A DNA stretch of 9,868 bases from Spirochaetaceae bacterium (GTDB lineage: Bacteria; Spirochaetota; Spirochaetia; Treponematales; Breznakiellaceae). Below are positions 4,959-9,868 of this stretch, piece after piece. The number at the start of each line of letters is the position of its first letter. Position 1 is the first letter of the stretch. The stretch spans positions 1-9,868 of the forward strand of contig JAIRZA010000155.1 of the NCBI GenBank assembly GCA_031267475.1. The letters run 5' to 3'. The notes under the pieces are model-generated. The model made no database searches. It saw only the letters and a list, made by a program, of their open reading frames with translations, and was not told where the DNA came from. Both the position numbers and the translations under genes were made by a program.

Positions 4959-7649
4959 ATGTCAGAAACGCTTCTTAAAGATGTACAGGATATGTTGAAT
5001 GAAGAAAAATTTACACGCGCCACGTTAAGCAACTATTCTATTGACCGGTTTAAGGAACTAGACTCAGTGTTGGACAGCGCGAAGAAAGAGCGCGCTTTAA
5101 ATGATATAAAAAGTATTTGCGACGAGCATCTTAGTCATTCAAAAAACAGTATTATAGCGATTTATTTTTCGGGTATGATAGCGCTTTCTCAAAATATTAT
5201 CGATGACGCCGCGCTTGTCAACCTTGTTGGTATTTTTGTTGACAACCATAAATTAAGTATAGTGAAATATCTTTGCGAGCGTATATTGGAATACGGCGAA
5301 TCGAAATTCGCGCTGCGCACTTTGGGCGAGTGTTATAAAAATGATAATGAAGAAGATAAATTGTTCGAGGTGTGGAAGCGCCTTGTAAAAATAGATTCTG
5401 ACGAGGCTGACATTGCTAAACTTTTGGCGGAACGCGCCGAAAAACAATCGGAAATTGACGAGGCTACGGATTATTTTAAAAAGGCTCTGCATAGATATGT
5501 CAACAAGCAATTGTTCACGAATGTGCGGGAGATATGGCTCAAACTGCTGGATTATCACCCGGAAGATATAGATTTCTTTCTTTCTGTTCAAAATAAAGTC
5601 GCAAAAAATATCAGCTCCGATAAAGCGTCGTCGCTTCTTGTTGACGTATACAATTCGTGCAGAAAACACGGCGATTTTAACACAGCGATCATGATATTGA
5701 AGCTGATACTGAATTACGACGAGCGTGATGTTTTCGCAAGGAAAGAGATAACGGACTGTTTTAGGCAAAAATATGAACGCCACAGCCAGTTGGAAGACTA
5801 TATCAAAATATCGAATCTTACACAGAGCTGGCGCAATGTGCATGAGGCGATATTGGATTTTGAAAAACATATAGCGTTTGATAAAGGGAATTTCGTGTAT
5901 CACAGAACTTGGGGCGTGGGGCGAATTACAAAAGTAGACGGCGACGATATTGTTATAGATTTTTCAAAAAAACGCTCGCACAGTATGTCTCTTAAAATGG
6001 CGGTTGACGCGCTGCAAAAGCTGGAAAAAATGCATATATGGGTTTTGAAGGCGACCATGAGCAGGGAAAAACTTCACGAAAAAGTAAAAAACGACCCTGA
6101 ATGGGCGTTAAAAATGATCATTAAAAGTTTTGACAATCTTTGCGATATTAAGCGCGTTAAGGTGGAACTTGTCCCTTCTGTGCTTTCCGCGGGCGAATGG
6201 GCGTCGTGGAACACTAAAGCGCACGCTATCCTTAAAGACAACCCTTTGTTCGGTGTTAGCGCGGATAATATAAATATGCATACGGTGCGGGAGCGTTCTT
6301 TAAGCAAAGAAGAAAAGTTATACAATGAATTCAAAGCCGAAAAGAAATTTTTTAACAGGCTGTCTTTAATTAGAGAATATGCGCGCGAAATAAAAAATAT
6401 AGAGCCGGATTCAGATCATTTTAATGAAATGACGGCGTTTTTTGCCGGATATTTAAAACCAAATATGCCGGTGAATGAGTATACCGCGGCGTCGTATTTG
6501 TTGTTGAAAGATTTATCTGTCTCGTTCGCGTTTTTGAGCCCGCTTGTGCATTTAAATTTTATCGCGATGTTTGAGCGTATTGATAATCTTTCATTGATGT
6601 TTCAACGCCTTAAAGACGAAAAGACAAAAAAAGATTTTCTTGCTCAAATTAAACTTTTTATACCGGACTGGCAGGATATTTATATAAAACTATTTCCGTA
6701 TGTGCTTACGGAGTCTATCATTGACGAGCTTAAACAGGCTGGATGTGAAAATAAAATAGTCGCCATGATACGCGGCTGTTTTGAAAATTATAGAAATAAT
6801 CGCGAGGCTGTGGTGTGGCTTTATCGTAATTACCGCGAGGATCCATTGTTTGCCGCCGCTGGTTTGGGTGATGAAAGGATAATTATCACGTTGATACATT
6901 TGCTCGAATTAACTTACCGCGAAATAGACAACCACCGTGATACCGCGGACAACAAAAAGATAAACAAACAGGTATATTCTATTTTGTTCAAAGAAAATAT
7001 GCTTGACGACTGTATTGACAGCGCGGGGCGTGAAGCGATTGTCCGTGTTTATACGCTTGTCGAGGATGTAAAAGATCTTGATCCGGCGAATAAATTGAAA
7101 CTTAAGAATCGCATACTTGATAAATATCCTGATTTCAAATTTTTGGGTACGGTGGAAAAAGACGCGGTTACCCGTACTCTTATTGTTACCATTGCGAAAT
7201 ATGACGAAAAGCAAAAACAGCTTGATCGTATTGTCGCCGAGGATATTCCCGCCAACTCAAAAGAGATAGCGTTTGCCTTGTCTTTGGGCGATTTGCGGGA
7301 GAACGCGGAGTACAAAGCGGCAAAGGAAAAACAAGAAATTCTTAATTCGACTGTTACTAAGTTAAAAAATGAAATAGAGTGCGCTCAACTTTTTGATCCT
7401 TCTACGGTGAATACTTCCCGTGTTTCGTTTGGAACTGTAGTTACGCTTGTGAATGAGGCGGACGGCGCGGACGAGGTTTACACTATACTCGGGCCATGGG
7501 AATCTGACCCGGACAACAAGGTAATTTCGTATCTGTCGCCTTTCGGAAATTCGCTTATGAGTAAGCATAGGGGTGAAAAGTTTAGTTTCGAAATAAACGA
7601 TGAAAAGGTAACGTACACTGTAAAAGAAATCGCCGCCGCGAATTTATAA
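4959..7649 (+). CDS. greA: Long-form transcription elongation factor GreA
   Basis: This 896-residue protein starts at ATG 4959, preceded by a purine-rich AAGGCAGGA (4945-4953). The last 160 residues or so form a normal GreA. A coiled coil carries GDLRENAEYKAAKEKQ, with D778 and E781 matching the acidic pair that places Mg2+ in the RNA polymerase active site. The C-terminal FKBP-like domain follows (YTILGPWESDP, ISYLSPFGNSLM). GreA enters the secondary channel of stalled RNA polymerase and stimulates cleavage of backtracked RNA. The first 300 residues are TPR-like helices. Residues of about 312-365 (FVYHRTWGVGRI onward) resemble a small SH3 or Tudor-type module, somewhat like CarD. The middle is helical. 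Ordinary GreA has about 158 residues; the long form is known in Treponema and Borrelia. The role of the extension is not established. Confidence 0.92.
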   Translation: MSETLLKDVQDMLNEEKFTRATLSNYSIDRFKELDSVLDSAKKERALNDIKSICDEHLSHSKNSIIAIYFSGMIALSQNIIDDAALVNLVGIFVDNHKLSIVKYLCERILEYGESKFALRTLGECYKNDNEEDKLFEVWKRLVKIDSDEADIAKLLAERAEKQSEIDEATDYFKKALHRYVNKQLFTNVREIWLKLLDYHPEDIDFFLSVQNKVAKNISSDKASSLLVDVYNSCRKHGDFNTAIMILKLILNYDERDVFARKEITDCFRQKYERHSQLEDYIKISNLTQSWRNVHEAILDFEKHIAFDKGNFVYHRTWGVGRITKVDGDDIVIDFSKKRSHSMSLKMAVDALQKLEKMHIWVLKATMSREKLHEKVKNDPEWALKMIIKSFDNLCDIKRVKVELVPSVLSAGEWASWNTKAHAILKDNPLFGVSADNINMHTVRERSLSKEEKLYNEFKAEKKFFNRLSLIREYAREIKNIEPDSDHFNEMTAFFAGYLKPNMPVNEYTAASYLLLKDLSVSFAFLSPLVHLNFIAMFERIDNLSLMFQRLKDEKTKKDFLAQIKLFIPDWQDIYIKLFPYVLTESIIDELKQAGCENKIVAMIRGCFENYRNNREAVVWLYRNYREDPLFAAAGLGDERIIITLIHLLELTYREIDNHRDTADNKKINKQVYSILFKENMLDDCIDSAGREAIVRVYTLVEDVKDLDPANKLKLKNRILDKYPDFKFLGTVEKDAVTRTLIVTIAKYDEKQKQLDRIVAEDIPANSKEIAFALSLGDLRENAEYKAAKEKQEILNSTVTKLKNEIECAQLFDPSTVNTSRVSFGTVVTLVNEADGADEVYTILGPWESDPDNKVISYLSPFGNSLMSKHRGEKFSFEINDEKVTYTVKEIAAANL

Positions 7650-7660
7650 TCTCCATTTGG

Positions 7661-9046
7661 TTGTTTGTTGTGCGCGCCTTGTTGAAAATTAAAAAAATAG
7701 CGGTTCCTCCGCTGTTGCGGGAACTTGCCGCTGTTTTTAACGCTCACGGCAAACAGGTGTTTTTGGTGGGCGGCGCTGTGCGGGATACGCTGCGCGGGGC
7801 GCGGCATATTGATTGGGATCTTGCCAGCGACGCTCAACCTGAAGAGATTATGCGAATCTTTCCCGCCGTTATACCGACGGGTATAAAACATGGAACCGTA
7901 ACTATCCGGTATAAAAAACATTCAATCGAGGTTACCACATACCGCAGGGACGGCGATTACGGGGACGGCAGGCGGCCTGACAGCATTGAATACGCCGCCA
8001 GCATAGAAGAGGATCTTTCGCGCCGCGATTTTACCATGAATGCTATAGCCGCGGAGCTGCCGGACGGTCGTATCGTAGACCCCTACTTGGGCAGGGTGGA
8101 TATTGAAAAGAAATTTATCCGTTGTGTGGGCAAGGCTGAAGACAGGCTAAACGAGGACGGTTTACGGGCGCTGAGGGCGCTGCGTTTCGCGTCTCAGCTT
8201 GATTTTGGCATTGATAAAGAGCTTTTACGCGCAATTCAGGCGAATCCGGAGATGATTGTCCCTGTTTCTATGGAGCGTGTAAGACTTGAGCTTGATAAGA
8301 TAATAGCGTCCGGCAGACCGTCCACCGCCTTGCTGCACATGGAAAAATGCGGGCTTCTGCGGTTAATACTGCCTGAACTTGCCCGCTGCCGCGGTGTTGA
8401 ACAAAAAGGCTATCATCATTTTGACGTGCTGACCCATAGTTTGCTTGCCTGCGATTACGCGGCGCATAATGAATATAAACAAAGCGTCCGCCTCGCCGCT
8501 CTTTTTCATGACGCTGGTAAGCCTGAAACGGCAAAACGCGACGATACGGGTGTATGGACGTTTTATAATCACGAAATTGTGTCCGCCGATATTACCCGCT
8601 CGATAATGACGCGGCTGCGTTATTCCAACGCCGGGATTGACGAAACTGTTCACCTTGTAAGGGAGCATATGTTCAATTACGATGATTCATGGAGCGAAAG
8701 CGCCGTCCGCCGTTTTGTGCGACGCGCCGGCGAGGAAAATATACAAGATTTGTTCGACCTTCGCCGCGCCGATTCGTTTGGAATGACCGGCCGTGAACCG
8801 CCCTTGAACTTGTCGTTTGATTTTCAGGACCGTATCAATTCAACGCTTGCTAAAGGCCGCGCTCTTTCTTTGAAGGATATTGCTGTAAGCGGAGACGACT
8901 TGATGCGGATTGGTATTTCAAGCGGCAAGAACATGGGTTTCATTCTGCGCCAACTGCTTGAAGCTGTGCTCGACGATCCTGAATTAAATACGAAAGAAAG
9001 GCTTTTAGAAATCGCGTCAGCTTATGACCGCGATATGGCGGAGTGA
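7661..9046 (+). CDS. cca: CCA-adding tRNA nucleotidyltransferase with HD domain
   Basis: This 461-residue enzyme adds or repairs the CCA end of tRNAs using CTP and ATP. The nucleotidyltransferase core is intact: GGAVRD at 37-42, the metal-binding D51-W-D53, RRDFTMNA at 121-128, and EDGLR at 165-169, the EDxxR nucleotide-selecting motif typical of class II CCA enzymes. A C-terminal HD domain follows (H259, H283-D284 in LFHDAGKP), giving the phosphohydrolase-containing arrangement seen in many bacteria. Related poly(A) polymerases look similar, but EDxxR favours CCA addition. The start is uncertain: TTG 7661 gives the longest frame and GTG 7670 is an alternative, with no Shine-Dalgarno before either. 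It begins 11 bases after the greA stop, so translational coupling to greA is likely. Confidence 0.9.
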   Translation: MFVVRALLKIKKIAVPPLLRELAAVFNAHGKQVFLVGGAVRDTLRGARHIDWDLASDAQPEEIMRIFPAVIPTGIKHGTVTIRYKKHSIEVTTYRRDGDYGDGRRPDSIEYAASIEEDLSRRDFTMNAIAAELPDGRIVDPYLGRVDIEKKFIRCVGKAEDRLNEDGLRALRALRFASQLDFGIDKELLRAIQANPEMIVPVSMERVRLELDKIIASGRPSTALLHMEKCGLLRLILPELARCRGVEQKGYHHFDVLTHSLLACDYAAHNEYKQSVRLAALFHDAGKPETAKRDDTGVWTFYNHEIVSADITRSIMTRLRYSNAGIDETVHLVREHMFNYDDSWSESAVRRFVRRAGEENIQDLFDLRRADSFGMTGREPPLNLSFDFQDRINSTLAKGRALSLKDIAVSGDDLMRIGISSGKNMGFILRQLLEAVLDDPELNTKERLLEIASAYDRDMAE

Positions 9047-9196
9047 ACCGAACCGCGAATTAACCGCGTCTGTTTTCACGGCGGCGGGCTGTCTTAAATT
9101 AACCGGCATAGCCCTAACTGTATTAGTTGTGGTAAAAGAGCGGCGGTGGTTTGACAGCCTAATCTGCGCGGCGCTTTTTTTGAATCACCATAATTT

Positions 9197-9210
9197 TGAC
9201 ACATTTGTCA
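9197..9210. promoter_or_regulatory. Possible operator palindrome before the DUF2318 gene
   Basis: TGACA-CATT-TGTCA (9197-9210) is a perfect 5-base-pair dyad with a 4-base spacer, the geometry common for CRP/FNR-type dimeric regulators. A CATAAT (-10-like, 5 of 6) at 9189-9194 ends 2 bases before it, so a bound protein would cover the transcription start. No convincing -35 is visible. The rest of 9047-9240 has no supported gene. Confidence 0.3.
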
Positions 9211-9240
9211 TGTATATTTTACCCGTAAAGGAGATAAGAC

Positions 9241-9738
9241 ATGAGCATTTTGTTGTTTCACCGGCATTATTCGCCGGCTCCGGCTATTGCGGCGGCGCTG
9301 ACGCTGTTTATGGGGACATTCGTATTTGGACAATCGGCGCAGCTTAATACGGTTAAGCCGCCAATCAGCGACCGCGATTTAGTGATTCCGCTTTCCGAAA
9401 TAACAGGAAACGCGGTTTTTTATCCTGTTGATATTGGCGGGACGCGGCTTGAAATATTGGCCGTGAAAGCGCCGGACGGCACGGCGCGGACGGCGTTTAA
9501 CACCTGTCAAGTGTGCTACTCGTCGGGGCGGGGCTTTTATAAGCAGCAGGGAACAGTCCTTGTCTGTCAAAACTGCGGCAACCGCTTCCGCATGAGCCAA
9601 GTGGGGTTGCGCGCCGGCGGCTGTAATCCTGTACCTATCGCCGATTCCGGGAAAACGGTAACTGAGACTTCGATTATCATATCAAAAGACTACCTAGAAA
9701 AAGCCAAGGGTGTCTTTGCTCAATGGCGGCGGGAGTAA
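9241..9738 (+). CDS. Exported DUF2318-type cysteine protein
   Basis: This 165-residue protein starts at ATG 9241, with AAAGGAG (9227-9233) 7 bases upstream. Residues 13-29 are hydrophobic and followed by GQSAQ, so it carries a signal peptide or N-terminal anchor and should act in the periplasm. The C-terminal part matches the DUF2318 pattern: FNTC-QVC (C89, C92), SSGRGFY, VCQNCGNRF (C109, C112) and GGCNPVPI (C128). The paired CxxC motifs suggest a metal or Fe-S site. DUF2318 proteins are often found with FTR1-type iron permeases and ABC transporters, so a role in iron uptake is likely by family, not by anything next to it here. Its partners would lie beyond the right edge. It is 194 bases from cca and probably has its own promoter. 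Confidence 0.8.
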   Translation: MSILLFHRHYSPAPAIAAALTLFMGTFVFGQSAQLNTVKPPISDRDLVIPLSEITGNAVFYPVDIGGTRLEILAVKAPDGTARTAFNTCQVCYSSGRGFYKQQGTVLVCQNCGNRFRMSQVGLRAGGCNPVPIADSGKTVTETSIIISKDYLEKAKGVFAQWRRE

Positions 9739-9760
9739 AAAATCCATACATGAGGCTGTT

Positions 9761-9799
9761 CCAAAACTTCAGTTTTTGGGGAGACAAGCAAAGCTTGTC
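9761..9799. repeat. Two hairpins after the DUF2318 gene
   Basis: CCAAAACT (9761-9768) can pair with AGTTTTTGG (9771-9779), with one unpaired T. Next, GACAAGC (9783-9789) and its complement (9793-9799) flank an AAA loop, the same loop as at 119-143 and 208-232 but with an unrelated stem. The first hairpin could help end transcription, but no T run follows it. Confidence 0.55.
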
Positions 9800-9817
9800 C
9801 AGCAACCTATAAAAACC

Positions 9818-9862
9818 GCAGTTTTGTCGTCATCATGACGCGCCCGTAGGGCGAAAAACTGC
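9818..9862. repeat. Three-way-junction palindrome with two triloop arms
   Basis: Outer arms GCAGTTTT (9818-9825) and AAAACTGC (9855-9862) enclose two perfect hairpins. These are CGTCA-TCA-TGACG (9828-9840) and CGCCC-GTA-GGGCG (9841-9853), with only 3 unpaired junction bases. The GTA loop is shared with 334-344 and 3420-3430. It lies in the intergenic space at the right edge, and any continuation is outside the window. Confidence 0.65.
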
Positions 9863-9868
9863 AAGAGC

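Noticed and set aside
5253..5903. Minus-strand frame of 216 codons opposite greA (and similar ones at 6074-7214)
   Set aside because: They are shadows of greA without ribosome binding sites or domain patterns.
9160..9180. Rho-independent terminator after cca (GC-rich bases followed by seven T)
   Set aside because: The GC-rich part GCGCGGCGC can form only a 3-base-pair stem, too weak for a terminator.
9024..9347. 107-residue plus frame spanning the gap between cca and the DUF2318 gene
   Set aside because: It overlaps both well-supported genes, has no ribosome binding site, and shows no recognisable domain; only a short hydrophobic stretch resembles a protein feature.
9818..9862. tRNA-like cloverleaf
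   Set aside because: It has only two inner arms with 3-base loops, with no anticodon loop, T-loop motif or acceptor length.

Overview
The window most likely comes from a spirochaete of the genus Treponema or a close relative. The main reasons are a roughly 900-residue GreA with a long helical N-terminal extension (a form known from Treponema and Borrelia), a large lipoprotein with a spirochaete-style lipobox, and intergenic spaces packed with short palindromes. This assignment is inference, since no rRNA or other phylogenetic marker is present.

Layout. Bases 1-14 hold the start of a minus-strand gene that continues off the left edge; its promoter lies at about 84-112. Bases 119-370 are a cluster of small perfect hairpins. 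Bases 461-3145 (minus) encode a repeat-rich surface lipoprotein with two beta-helix-type arrays. Its reading frame contains a run of 14 G, which looks like a phase-variation switch. Bases 3249-3456 hold a second copy of the hairpin family, so this GC-rich gene is bracketed by related repeats in the same orientation.

From 3553 onward all genes are on the plus strand. First is a small cysteine-rich TSCPD-domain protein (3553-3816). A good sigma70-type promoter (3912-3939) then precedes a compact operon: a TPR-like protein (3981-4937), long-form GreA (4959-7649) and a CCA-adding tRNA nucleotidyltransferase with an HD domain (7661-9046). The gaps inside the operon are only 21 and 11 bases. An exported DUF2318 protein with CxxC pairs (9241-9738) follows as a separate unit, preceded by a small palindrome that may be an operator. 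Bases 9761-9862 hold more triloop hairpins, including an apparent three-way junction.

How the parts relate. The 3981-9046 operon is housekeeping: transcript-cleavage rescue of RNA polymerase and tRNA 3'-end maturation. The 461-3145 lipoprotein is accessory. It has three properties of a variable surface antigen: a homopolymer switch, near-identical tandem units that can recombine, and flanking repeats. The lipoprotein switch and the hairpin family, in which loops stay constant while stems covary, are the most interesting items here.
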